A DNA stretch of 60,000 nt from Owenia fusiformis (lineage: Eukaryota; Annelida; Polychaeta; Sabellida; Oweniidae): contig CAIIXF020000007.1 in NCBI GenBank assembly GCA_903813345.2, forward strand, positions 27,688,698-27,748,697. Reading direction: 5' to 3'. This document shows positions 1 through 11,822 of the stretch, piece after piece. The position numbers were made by a program, and so were the translations under genes. A model generated the notes under the pieces. That model saw only the letters and a program-made list of their open reading frames with translations, searched no databases and was not told the origin of the DNA. Every line of letters begins with the position of its first letter. Positions within the stretch are counted from its first letter, which is position 1.

Positions 1-404
1 TACAGCTCCTGTATTTCTTTCTTTGCATTATCATCAATCAATATCTTGTTAAGTAAATAATCAAAACTAATGCATTTAAGGCCAACCTGCACTTTCTAAC
101 ATTTTGATGACCATGTGCTTTTTTCAGTTTTTCAGAGGAACATAACTCATTCCAAACATGGCCTAATCTTTTATTTTTTCATCAAAGATGCTTTATTGTA
201 CCCAGATTATTAATTGAACATAATCCTTCTTTAAAATGTATAAATAACCAGAAAATTGCAAAAAAAATCCTATCATGCAGATCTGCCTTAACTCCATGAT
301 TGTTGAGACCATATTCAACATAAAAGTTGCACTTGCCCTCATTTGAACTGTGCACTCATTAGAGAGAATACAGTAATAAGATTCATAACAATAAAAAGAA
401 AAAC
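1..404. other. 3' side of the BTB zinc-finger gene
   Basis: This stretch lies downstream of the last zinc-finger exon I can define on the minus strand. The reading frame of that exon stays open to a stop at 193, so the coding region may simply end there. A weak donor (G|GTTTTT) near 404 could instead lead to a further exon. The 65 or so residues after the last finger do not resemble a zinc finger. I see nothing else here. Confidence 0.4.
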
Positions 405-3400
405 CTTTGTGTATCCTGACATGATCAGATCGCTGACTAGCAGTCGTAAATGCTTTTTCACAGAACTCGCAAAAGTAATTTTTGATCCCAGCATGGGCTG
501 CTTTATGTTTTACGATAAAGTTATAGCGTAAGGTCCAATAACTACATTGTTCACAGTGATATCTGAAACACATAAAAAATCAAAGTGATTATAAAGATCT
601 TGGGAAAAATTTAGAGCCATAAAAAATAGCCCTATGGGTGAAATGTCTACTAAGTCAAGAACTCTATGATGTACTTTTTAAATCACTAACTAGAAAATTA
701 GGATAAAATTGAAAAAATTCAAAATAGGATGACCAATCAACCAATCAAAAAGCCCTCTATATATTAAGGAACATACAGTCCACAATTTTGGCTAGTATGA
801 AGGATGTTCCATAAGTGTAGGCCCTAAGGATCTGAAACCTGCTGGTCAAAATTGCATTACAACCAGTTGCAATGTTATTTTCCTATACCTAGTGAAAAAA
901 TAAACTGGTCCAATTCAAAAGTAACCTGGAAATGACAAGCAGACTGGACCTTATGGCCTACTGGTTCCATACAGGCAGGTGTTACTATTTTAGGATCACT
1001 ATTTAATCTAAGTGTACATACATTTCATGGCCATCTGGCACAGGGGATTCATGCTTCTTGGCTTCATGTTCAATGAGATCTTTGCTGCCGTTGCATCTGT
1101 ATTCACATGAAGTACAAAGGTATCTCTTTTCAACAACCTTGGGAGGAAGTTTCTTATGGACTTCATTTTGATGTTTCTAAAATGCACAAGGAGATATTTT
1201 TAGGGTTGCCTTTGATTATTGTAAATATAGGAGGAATTGTATGGATTGGAACTAATTTGTTTACTTAGACATGTTTAATGGATATAAAACATGTTTTTCA
1301 ACAATGGGCAGATTGGCAGTCTGATAACAGCGGGGAGACTGGTACTGATGGGGAAGGTACAGTATAATATAAATACTTGGCAAATAAATAAAACTTTGGA
1401 TAAAAATTAAATTGCAGATTTTCTCATTAAAATTTTAGAAGATATACGCATGGTACACGGCTACACGCATATACGTGGTTAATTTCGGAAATTAAATTTT
1501 TAAAATCAAACAGTACAAGTCTGATTAATATATAACAATTTGCTATGTTTTGCTATCTTACCAAGCGATAATAACGATTCACAAACTTCTCATTGCAGCC
1601 AGGGTATTCGCAGGAGAGTTTGTAGTTCACACTGTGTTTATTCACTTTGTGTTTCGCCAGCTGTTTCATTGTGATGAATTCCTGTGAGCAATACTACAAA
1701 ATACAAGTTATTAAATATGAGGGAAAGAATATGGATTTTATTCCTAGTGGCAATATGATATTGACCAAGAAAAATAACAGAGGGCCCTATTTCACTCCGA
1801 GCCAGTTCGTTCCCCTCCAAGCCTATTTATTCCATTGAAACATCATGTTTTCCACTTGATGAAAAATCTCCTTCAATTTAGGCAAGATAATATTATTATG
1901 TGTCACAAATGTTAAGATCAAACAGCATGCCATCAATGACTCTAATAGCCAAGTGAGTAAACCCTCTTCAATCACAGTGGTCCCATAAAAACAATAGACT
2001 TAGCTTGTATTCGCTAATGCAACTTTAGGCTGTCAGCTACCGGATTAACTTACTATCTTATGACAAACTCATTTAAATATGAATGGAACAGTAACAGGTA
2101 CTATTCATATTCAAATAATTTGGTCATAAAATTGTAGATAATCCGGTAGCCGACAGTCGCTATTTGCATTTGGGAATACAAGCTTAGAGTACTATTCTGT
2201 AGTCTAAAGGGCTTATAAAGCAAGTCTTCTCTTACAAAAATCAGATGGAGTAGCGTTTACCCAACAGGGTTTCCTACTAAGGTTGAAAACATTGCTACAG
2301 CCCAATTTAAAATATTGGTATTCAGTACATAGCCCAACAGTCAATTCATTTATCCAAGTTCATTGCCAAGGGATAATAAGGCATTAACATGCAACATGTG
2401 TTCATTGCCAAGGGATAACAAGGCATTAACATGCAAAATGTGTTCATTGCCAAGCGATAACAAGGCATTAACATGCAAAATGTGTTCATTGCCAAGGGAT
2501 AACAAGCCATTAACATGCAAAATGTCACCACCAGCCATTTGTTACAGACACCATGTTACAAATGGCACAAACCGCCATTCACAAAAAAGTTGCAGACCAT
2601 ATATGCCATCACTTCTGGTGGTAATGGACATAAAAATGATTGACATTGTCAGCCAATCAGCTGTGAGATTCAAGCCTAACACCAAGCAGCATTACAGGTA
2701 TGTCATCTGACACTCACCTCACATCTAAGCCTCTTTGCTGAGTGTATATTGTGCTTGAATTCCATGTGTGCTCTCATATGCTTCACATTTTTCGATGTAT
2801 AAAGACAATCTTCCTCCTTGAAACAGAAAAAAAGAAAAATGAGCAAATTATTGCATGATTATATATTGAATCATCATGGCTGCCAGGCCATTTTTATTTT
2901 AGATGCTATCGACCAATATTGCTGACTAATTTTAAGCAAAAAGCTCTAAAGTTTGGTGTGTTGTGACCTAATACAATACGCCATGTAGTCTCATTGATAA
3001 GATCAGTGACTGAGAAGTGTGAGGTATTGTGCAGGTGATAAAAATGTACAACGTTCAATTTTGAAAAATTTTGCATTCAAGAAAAAGCCATGGAAAGGGA
3101 AGCATTCGTAACAATATGTTTCTCTTGGTAATTAGAAAGTGAAGTATCTATGCTAAAATCATATCATAACACTCATAAAATAAAGCAGACATTCAAGGCG
3201 CTAACATTCAAAATGTAACTCCCTGTCATTCGTAACAGACAAACACCACACACCACACACCAAATGCCGATCACCATCCACAAAAAAAGTTAGAACTTTA
3301 ACAATATGTAACCACTTCTTGTGTAGACATGAAATCTCACCTGGCACGCATGCTTTGGTGAATCCTTAACATCTCGATGTTTTTCGTTCATATGTGCGGA

Positions 3401-6400
3401 AAGCTCTGACCTTCCCATTCTTCCGTAACTTCTGAACTCATCACAATGGTCACACATTACGATCGTTCCCTGCTTTTTGTGGCCTTCATATAAATGGCAC
3501 TTCAGTAGGTGTCGGGAATGGAACATGGCATCACATCGCCCACACTTATATTGTTTCGGGTCGTGCCCTGCCCTCTCTGCTTTGTCTTTGCCACGTGTCT
3601 CCTCAACAGTATCCTTTGATAAAAGAAAGCCATATGTACGAACAAGAATTGTAAAATTAATTCATATACATTTACTTTCTATTAATTGATTCGTTGTGAT
3701 GTCAAAAACAGTTTGTGATAATGATAATCTAGTTTTATTAAATTCAATTATCAAATATTAAAAAATGACATAAAAATATTGGCTGTAACACAACTTGGTT
3801 GTCACATATTAATAATCAACACAAGGCATTAACATGCAACATAGCATCACCTGCCATTTGTTACTGATGCTGTCCACAAAAAGTTGGGGAATAACAATAT
3901 GTCACCACTTCTGATTTTGACATTAAACAATCCTTACCACATCCGAGTCTGCTGGTACATTATGCACTTCTACCATGTGGTCACTTAGCGAAGTATGCTC
4001 CACAGTCTTATAGTCACACTCTTTAACCTGAAACGAAAGAAATTGAAAATTGAGAACATTCATGCACATGCAGAAATACCTGTATAACCAAACACCTCTC
4101 TTATTCAACCATTCTTCAAATATGAACACTTTCTTGTCCCAATACTTGCACCCATTAGCTTCCATGTATAGGATATTTGAAATTTGAACATCTGTCAATC
4201 CGAACACTTTTGGCTGGTCCTTGGAGAATTTGAACTAGTGACAGCTTCTATGAGATTACAGATTTTTCTTAGATTTGATTTGCAGTAGAATCGTACAAAT
4301 TTACATTTTAGGTATAGGATTTACATAGTACATGGATTTAAACTTACTGTACAATCCATAATAGAAAATCCTTCTGACACTTCCTTGTGCTTTTGGAATA
4401 CATGGACGGCAAGTTTATTCTTGTCATCATGCATATAATCACACTTTTTACATCTCCCCACCCATTTTCCTTCATGTACTTCCATCACATGAAACCTGAG
4501 GACCCTTAACACGTCAAAGTCTTCATCACATTTATGACATGGTAACTTCCTTTTTTTATTAGGTCGTTTATTTTTATTTGGGTCGCTATAGAAAAGCCTT
4601 TTAGTGTATTCTGGTTTGAGCAATTCATAATCAGGGTGATCCACAGGTTTAAGTTTTGGGAAATAGATTTCTTCACTGATCAAACTTTTGTCCTGGCCTT
4701 TTCTCTGGGCCTCAGCATATGCCGAGTCTCTGTGATTATCTCTGTGTCTTTTTATACATCTGGGGTTCACATTCCTGTAGTTGCATTCGCCTACCTAAAA
4801 AAATATTACTTTTTCAGTTAGCTGTCAAATATACTCACAAAACTGGCATTTCCCTGGTCCCGTCTTTGGTGTCTTTGGTGTGCTAAATGAGAAATGGCAG
4901 ACGCCAGGTGCTGACCCACTGAAATGGACCAGACTGCTAAGGTGTAGTAATCATATAGTAGTTTGAAGACTGTTGCAATATTTTAACTTTGTACATGGGG
5001 GTACAAAGTGGAAAGAAGTTTTCCACTTACAAAGGTTCATTAACATGAAATCCATGAGCTACTTTTAGAAAATGTTCTACTGAGAGATGTTCCATTTACA
5101 TTTTGATCTAGCCCTCAAAATGAAGCAACAAATACCAGCAATTGATGTATTAATCCAAACAATACCTGTGATATTGTGTGACGACAAAACACCAATGGTT
5201 TCTTCAAAGTTCAAACCAAATCCTGTAGCCTTTTACCCATAGCTCAAATTGATATGACATCAATATTTTGACTTAAAATCCTTAATAAATTACATATCCC
5301 TTACCTGACACTCCATCAAGGGGTATTCAGTAGTGACATTCTTATGTAAATTAAAAAGATGCGTAGCCATATCATCTTTATGACAGGTTATGTATTCACA
5401 GTGGTGACACGCCCCAACCCACTTTGTAGAATGCTCCATCAACATATGGTACCGCAGATATGTTCCGTTTTGTAAGACCTCGTCACATTTTTCACACACA
5501 AACTTTTTGATTGGCACTAATGTAAATGTGGTCTTTGACATTTTATTATCATTGTCTATCGTTGGTTCGTGTGATTCTGCGCCAGAAGGAAGCTCGCCAT
5601 TGGGTCGGATTTCAACATACAGAGTGTTTACATCTTTTAAGCATTTTTCATTATGTCGTTCAGGAGTATGGAGGGCACTCTTACAAGACCCAGCTTGAAG
5701 AGCTGTTTGTTCTGGATTTGAGTTAATTTCATTTGACACTGGATGTTTTCCAGTGATGGATTTCACATGTTCACTAAATACAGGGTGTTTCTCAGAAACT
5801 GATGTCACAACGTGTTCTCCAGGGATAGATACAAAACTTTTACTTGACAAGCTCAAATTTCCAGAAGGGTTTTGAAATAGTACAGGTTGTTCACTAGGTA
5901 TAGATTTTGAGCATTCATCTCCATTTGAAGATATCTTGTTCATTAGCTGTGCTTGACTGCCAATCTTGAGTAGTTGAAACCCAATGTTGTTTGGGAGACT
6001 GGTGGATTCTGTTGATACGAGAGGTTGAACAATTAAATTACGAGGTTGAATAGCCACAAAGCGTTTCATAGCTTGAGATGTTGGGTCAGGCTTTCTTTTG
6101 GGGCTCTGGTTTAAAGGTGTAGTTGATTTACGTTTTAATACAATAAGAGGTTTTGCGGTTATTTGAATCTCCTGATTGGGTTGTTTGGTTTTGTCCATGT
6201 TCATATTGGGAAGTTGAAGCTCACTGATGGGAGGCTGAATATTTAAACTGCGAGGTAAAATAGGAACAAATCGTTCCATAGCTTGAGATGTCTTGTCCTG
6301 CGTTGTTTTGGGGTCAGACACATTGCTTGGAGATGAAACCATCGGAGCCTGCACAGGATGCATGGTAACATGGCCAGATGCAGTCTCCTGATTGTCAGAG

Positions 6401-7711
6401 GTGAGAGAATCACTGTCCAACTGTACAGTACTGTCACTCTCAACCTGTGACTGTTCCATACTTGTGTCCATGCTATTGTAGTCATCATCATTTTCAACTT
6501 CTCGTTTGATATCTTCCTCTTTTATTTCCAACTTAACACTACTGCTCTGTTCAGTTTCTTTTGATAATTTGTTGATATACGACTGGATGTAAGCTATTGC
6601 AAATCCTAGCTTTAGTTTTGTACAGAGAGTAAGCATACCTTGATAATTAACTCTGTTCACCTCAAGTTCCCCGATGTACAGATATCTGATCACGTTCAGC
6701 AAATCCATGATCTGTATTCCCTGGATGTCATCCATGTCTATTAATGTTTCTTTATTTTGATCTCGTGTTGTGTAAGATGTTGCAGCTGAGAACCAATCAG
6801 ACATTGCGTTGAGTATGCACTCGTGAGCTGGTATTGTACAATTTCCGAGTCTAACTGTGATGTCACAAAGAAGTCCTTTCTCTCTCATATTCCACAGATT
6901 TGTGTGTAACTTAGACGAATGCTGCTTATCAATGAATACCTGAAATAATGTCAGAAATATAAATTATCAAGCTACGTGGATTGAAGTGGTTATAAATAAT
7001 TGATTTTCTAAATGCAGTGATCTCCCCAGGATTTTTTCTCAGGCGAGTGTAAAATTCTCATTTTCACAATTCAGACTAAAATTGATCAAAATATGCCAAT
7101 TTTTCATCATTTTTCTCATTTTCAAGTGGGTGCAAATGGATCATTGATTTCTTGTGATATAGCATAAATCATTCCAATCTTATCGGCACAAAAATAATAA
7201 GCAAACATATGTTTCTGGAAATCCAAGTGATTTTACCCAAAGTAGTTTGTGGGATGACAGAATTCCCCACTTGTGTTATGTAAATGGAACTTCAAAACCC
7301 TTTCCATTTACATAACAAAAGTCAGGGGCATTAAATCAATGATTCTGTTGTCCTCTGATCTATTTGTTCGCTTTCCAAACGTGTAGATTTTCTAAAACAT
7401 ATGGTACTGATTACTGACACACATTTATGATAAAAAATGTTATGGGAATTCTGCCTACAACTCATGAAATATGCCTGAAGATAAGTCTGAAGAGTGCAGT
7501 GAAGATGTTATCCAATTCAAAGGCTTAAAATCTTAGAATCACAGTTGCATCATCTGATTTTTAGAAATCAGCACTTTATTTCCAGTGTTTTAAATATACT
7601 CACTGTTCTCATGGGGTTGTAGATTTCACCAGTGAAATTTTGAAATGGCTGGTTAGGCGGATGTAACATGGCAACATCAGGCCTGCCTGTATTTTCATTA
7701 TGGCCAGACAT
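405..7711 (-). CDS. BTB domain protein with 14 C2H2 zinc fingers (multi-exon)
   Basis: Probable nuclear DNA-binding transcription regulator. Exons on the minus strand: 7711-7604, 6939-5305, 4794-4348, 4027-3938, 3613-3341, 2816-2718, 1693-1562, 1176-1022 and 562 to about 405 (stop at 193 if unspliced). All junctions are GT/AG and keep phase. The ATG at 7711 lies just inside a 3' splice site (acceptor at 7716). The BTB domain (roughly residues 60-160, with LCDITVRLG and the AHECILNAMSDWF segment) is followed by about 350 residues of low-complexity S/T/P/Q/K linker. Fourteen C2H2 fingers follow, two at the end of the large exon and twelve in the small exons, for example CEKCDEV...H...H and CEFCEKAF...H...H. 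Several fingers are split by phase-0 introns just after the first Cys and one residue (C-Q|V, C-T|V, C-Q|E, C-E|Y), so the fingers only appear complete once exons are joined. The orthologue is not recognised; the 3' end is uncertain. Confidence 0.85.
1998..2190. repeat. Short terminal-inverted-repeat element (MITE-like) in an intron
   Basis: About 190 bp is almost fully self-complementary: the left half carries TTGTATTC, AATGCAA and CTACCGGATTA, and the right half carries the reverse complements TAATCCGGTAG, TTGCATT and GAATACAA. No coding capacity. It lies in an intron of the zinc-finger gene. Confidence 0.7.
2360..2530. repeat. 42-bp minisatellite, about four copies
   Basis: Tandem units built around TTCATTGCCAAGGGATAACA and GGCATTAACATGCAAAATG, period about 42 bp with few mismatches. 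42 is a multiple of 3, so the array reads open in several frames on both strands; these reading frames are products of the repeat, not genes. Intronic. Confidence 0.8.
2500..3910. repeat. Interspersed repeat family, three intronic copies
   Basis: A segment of about 100-130 bp with CATTAACATGCAA, then CCATTTGTTAC, then CACAAAAAAGTTG and CACTTCTGG recurs near 2508-2625, 3190-3325 and 3823-3920 between exons of the zinc-finger gene. The copies are diverged. Probably a short mobile element or duplicated intronic sequence; no coding capacity. Confidence 0.55.
7015..7160. repeat. GATCTCCCCAG interspersed repeat (first of several copies)
   Basis: A repeat of about 120-150 bp starts GTGATCTCCCCAG, then CTCAGG, a GTGCAAAATTCTCATTTT block, a tract resembling CAGACAAAAATTTG and a second GTGGGTGCAAA block. 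Related copies: 26498-26575, 26716-26915, 27177-27220 and 31045-31245. Orientation and length vary between copies. SINE-like in size but I see no RNA polymerase III promoter or tail, so the class is open. Confidence 0.6.
7240..7330. repeat. Short hairpin in a repeat related to 28.3 kb
   Basis: GTTATGTAAATGGA at 7274-7287 and TCCATTTACATAAC at 7303-7316 form a perfect stem with a 15-base loop. The downstream sequence (TGATTCTGTTGTCCTCTGATC) also occurs, diverged, at 28446-28470, so both are copies of one repeat family. Confidence 0.5.
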
Positions 7712-7854
7712 GCTTCTGGAATATATTATATATATATTATATTACATGTAAATATAATAAAATTTAAATAAAAACATAAGATGATTTCATTTCGTTGCAA
7801 CTAGTTTATATTATTATATATTATTATATTATATAATGTTAATTGTCACACAAA

Positions 7855-8036
7855 TACAGTAAAACCTGTATGACTAGAACACCCCCGGGACACAACAAAA
7901 GTGTTCGGATTAGCAGGTGTGCACAATTCAAGATTTCTAACATTGTAGTCGATGGAAGATTAAAAATTGGGACCAAGAAAAAGTGTTCACAATAGAGATG
8001 TTGAGATTAAGAGGTTCTGTTTCGATATACAGGTTT
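7855..8036. repeat. pogo/Tc1-type MITE-like element
   Basis: The left end ACAGTAAAACCTGTA and right end TACAGGTTTTTGTTC are imperfect inverted repeats flanking about 180 bp with no coding capacity. The CAGT-AACCTGT terminus is typical of pogo/Tigger-like elements. Other partial copies: about 4075-4225, 36725-36880 and 46775-46870. Confidence 0.5.
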
Positions 8037-8136
8037 TTGTTCACAAATTTAATTCACAACAGATTATGCATTGATCTTATCCACTTAGCGGGATGATGTA
8101 CATGTTTGAACTAAAATAATTATGTCTCCCACTTAC

Positions 8137-8661
8137 ATGTGGGTCACAATTCCTGTAGTCATATAAATCCGACCATCGTATGCTTTATTTGTCATTATTT
8201 TTTGATAATTTGGATATTTATTTTTTGTTATTTTCTTGCATACTAGGGTCGTACACACTTCCCGGTTGTAAATTGAGGGAAATGCTTTCCTGGCCTGTTT
8301 AGGCAACCAAAATCACACAAATTATGTATTAGAATATGCTCTTCATCGATAATGTATTTAATCCTACCTTACACACGTCAAACGCCTGATAATTGAAGAA
8401 GTATAAGAATTTTTCTGGAAACAATTTTTTTCCCCATGTGTAGATGCATTCTGGGTAATGATTGTGTAAAAGTAAAACTCTAGGTGAAGCGAAAAACGAA
8501 ATTACAATAAATAACAGCAGCCATATTGAGATCGAGATTTCAACTCGAAAGTTTATCATCGTCTTATGACAATTGAATCGCCTTCTCAGACACCAAGGAG
8601 GGTGAAGAAACCGAAACAGATATGTTGGTAATAAATAATTACGATTTCGTTTTGGTTGCAT
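8137..8661 (-). CDS. Two upstream open exons, possibly the N-terminus of the BTB gene or a separate secreted peptide
   Basis: Minus-strand exons 8661-8368 and 8294-8137 are open, with a GT donor after TGTAAG at 8368 and an acceptor (taaacag) at 8295. They encode a basic start, a hydrophobic stretch (ISIWLLLFIVISFFA) that looks like a signal peptide or anchor, then a K/Y/N-rich segment with several Cys. The second exon ends in CACAT|GTAAGT. Splicing to the acceptor at 7716 gives phase 2 to phase 2 and runs in frame into the BTB start Met. Without that splice a TAA follows at once, giving a short secreted peptide of about 150 residues or fewer. Initiation could be at 8661 or at the Met near 8559. 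No family is recognised. A hydrophobic leader on a BTB protein would be unusual, so I keep it as a separate entry. Confidence 0.45.
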
Positions 8662-9459
8662 GGTTTCACATTTAGACAGTATTCAGTGACCTTGAGTGAC
8701 CTTGAGAACCATATTGGAAATTGGTTCAAACATATACGAAAATGATTACATTTCTTCAATTATCAAGTATTTCCTGTGTTTAAGGTAAGAGTTAATACAT
8801 TCTAGTTGAAGCATTGGATCCATTATCTTATCTGTGTAACTTTTGTTGAGCATAGAGGGCAGAAAAGCATTTACCGCAATATACAGGGCTTAATATCCTC
8901 GACGCAAATGTTGAAAACAAAAATAAAAAACAAATATCCAAATCGTCAAAAAGAAACGTGAAACAACAACATTAAGTCGAGTTCACTTGACTACAATTCC
9001 TGTGGTAGTGGGTCAATAATTTTTTCTTGAAATCCCTTTGAGTGGATGACAATTTTTATGATCTCACTAGACGTGTTTGACAGCCCAGGTTCCCAAGAAG
9101 TGGCTACTGTGTAACTGTGAGAATGTGTTCTTCTTCTTAGTCCTTTTCAGTGTTCCTTATAAGGTGTTCCGGGATCACTTTGGCATTGTTATGCTGCCTT
9201 TGATTTACTCGAGTCTCTAGCTTACAGCTAGACGAAACTTCATTGATTTCGTATGTACTGTGCTACACGCACCCACACGCACCTAGAACTCATTTTTAAT
9301 AAATTTTATAAATATTTTTAAGAATATTAATCATATTTAGGATGAAGCGTTGCTTGTCTGGATTTAGATATTTCAAAATTTCATTTCGGAGTTTCAACAC
9401 ATGGTGAAATTTTCTCGCTGTAGCTAAAAATGGCTTCCGGTTCTGGACGTGAATAACAT
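8662..9459. other. Intergenic region between divergent gene starts
   Basis: No gene seen. It separates the upstream exons of the minus-strand zinc-finger locus from the possible plus-strand gene at 9460, so it may contain both promoters. I see no clear TATA box. Confidence 0.35.
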
Positions 9460-10142
9460 TTGAAATTATTCTCGCTAAAGAAATCAAATATAACAATAGA
9501 TTCAGACGGGGATGTGAGCTGGTGTTCTTCAAATCTATACATAAAGGTATATTTCATATTATTATGTCATATTTACTGTGCGTGTGACACAATGATTTAC
9601 AATATTTATAATACTAAGGCAGCTCAATCTTCCTCCTCAAAGCCGGAATATAGAGAAGGCTTTGGACCGAAGTAACCTTTGATCACTTGTTGCTGTTTTT
9701 AAAACTCATGTACTAAAAATATCACTTGTACTTTTCACTTGTGCTTATTTTACTTCTGTTGGGAGAGAGAGCGCTAAAAAAATGATAAAAAAAATATTTG
9801 AAAAAACAAAAAGTATGGCTATAATTTTATTTTTAGGTCATAAAACATATTGGAGACTCTCAATTCGATATGAAATATGTTGACCTGAAACTTTTACTTA
9901 CATATTTCATATTAAATGAAGTCCAGGGGTCAGTAGTACCTATTTGGACGACGATTTGTACGCTTTTCCAGTTTTTAACTTTTTCTATTTTTCTTTCTCG
10001 CCTCCTAATTTGGAGAGCTGCTCGAGTTAAGTGGTATTGCTCCACCATTGATTTGCCGGTTCACGATCTGCAACGAACTCCAATGCAGTGTCTCGGTATA
10101 GATATCACTGCACGGGAGTTCGGATCTGCACGTCGCTATTAA
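9460..10142 (+). CDS. Possible two-exon membrane protein of unknown function
   Basis: Exon 9460-9546 starts with ATG (MKLFSLKKSNITIDSDGDVS) and ends AAG|GTATAT. Exon 9837-10142 follows a pyrimidine-rich acceptor (ttatttttag) and continues in phase 0 to a TAA. The predicted protein of about 130 residues has a hydrophobic, Phe/Leu/Thr-rich stretch (VPIWTTICTLFQFLTFSIFL) that could cross the membrane once. I recognise no family. The short length, the weak first exon and an out-of-frame ATG at 9430 make the model doubtful; it could be chance. Confidence 0.3.
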
Positions 10143-11289
10143 CGTACCAAACCAGACCCGTTTTCCACCAAAGTTGATCCATCTTCTAGACCTACCACTA
10201 CACGCGTCCACAAAGGAAGTAGAATTGCTTTTTGCATTAATGATGACAACATATTTCACAATGCCAAATCGAATCCCCCCTCCCCCAGATCCGCCAGTGG
10301 ATTTTAAGATCCACCACATTTCAAGAGGAATTAATATCAGCTGAAATAATAGACAAGGTGCATTTTCATCTAGAGGAAATGTGGTAGGCGTTTAGTGTTA
10401 AAAGTGTTCTGACAAGTGTTTCTTATGTAACTTTTTATGCTGAATCCAAAAAACCATGTTGGCAAGCTGAAATATGATTATTTAACCCTTAAAATACCAT
10501 GTTAGTCACCCTACCCCCAAAATTCACCCCTATCAGGGGGAAAAAATTCTTCAACCTAAAATAACTTTGATTTTATGGTTTTTGTAAGTGAAATACATGG
10601 ACATTGTATAAAATAAACATTTAAAGTATGAATAATACGGATTACACTTAAGAAATTTGAATAAAAGCAAAAAGTATGTACCCCAGGGGGCAAATTTATG
10701 ACCCATTTTTTACTTTTCGTGTCATAACTTTTTTATTAGACAATGTTGGATGCTAAAAAAATCCATGTAAAAGGCTTAATACCTGGTCTACTAATCCTGC
10801 AAGAATCAAAGTAATTCCTTTGACAATTGCCTTGAAAAGAATTAGTGAATTTAAGAAAAAATGACATTTTAGCTGGGACTGATTTTATGTGTGACTATAA
10901 CTGACCCCTATTGCTTTAACATTTATCCCTCTGTGTTCATATATTTGGCATTTTAGAATAAATCTAAAATATAAAACTTATTTAAGCTAAGTTTTAGGAA
11001 GATTTAAGCTTTCTAGCATGTTCAAATATTAAAAATTAATGAAATATGATGTCTAAAATTGATAAGTTATAGGTATACCCTTGGAAGACCCCTATAATTT
11101 CTTATTTATGAACATATTTGTACCAATATTAGTTTTCTAGCTTAGACAAATAATGTATGATATATCCTGGCTTGGCTTTCTGGTGGTTTGAACAATCTTA
11201 GGTGTTATCATTGAAAAATCATTCTTAAATCATAGGTCTGCAATCGATTAAATTCAAGTATACCATTAGCCTAGTATCATTCTACTGGT

Positions 11290-11822
11290 ACAGGGTGTAA
11301 AAAAAAACAGGACCGAAGAAAAGTTAGTTAACCTTGTCAATCCTGCATATTCTGCCTCAAAACTTCAGAATTATTCAGTTCATTCAATATGAATTTTGTT
11401 GTGAAAGTTTCATGATAATCTGCCTGTGGAGTCAAAAACTACAGCACTTTACAACATATGTCCAATGTGGCCACCTCTCCTCTACATGCACAATCAAATC
11501 TGGTGAAGGAAGTTGTTCAATTGTCCATGGCGTGACTAAAATCTATCTAGAGAAGTAAAACTAGTGTCAGACAAATTCTCAGATGTTCTTCAATTTTAAG
11601 TGGATAGCTTCATCAGAAGCTTTGCAATCCATGTATGTATGAGTAGGAGAGTCATCAACAGCTTCGTTGGCTGGAGTGGTGGCCACATGGGGCATGTGTT
11701 GTAAAATGCTGTAGTTTTTTTTACTTATAAACAGATTATCATTAAATGTTCACAACAAAATCCACATTAAGTGAAGTAAATAATTATTAAATATTAAAGC
11801 AAAATATACAAGATTGCCCAAA
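11290..11822 (+). mobile_element. Degenerate mariner/Tc1-like element inserted in the left arm
   Basis: The sequence starts CAGGGTGT after GGTA and contains CAGGACCG and GTGAAAGTTT blocks shared with the element at 33825. The right arm of the large inverted repeat reads straight across this site (CTACTGGTATGAGCATAATT in left-arm orientation), so the 0.5 kb is an insertion, apparently at TA. No intact transposase frame remains, and the right end is diverged. Confidence 0.65.

Noticed and set aside
2346-2710. ORFs in the 42-bp minisatellite
   Set aside because: Open only because the unit length is divisible by three; located in an intron.
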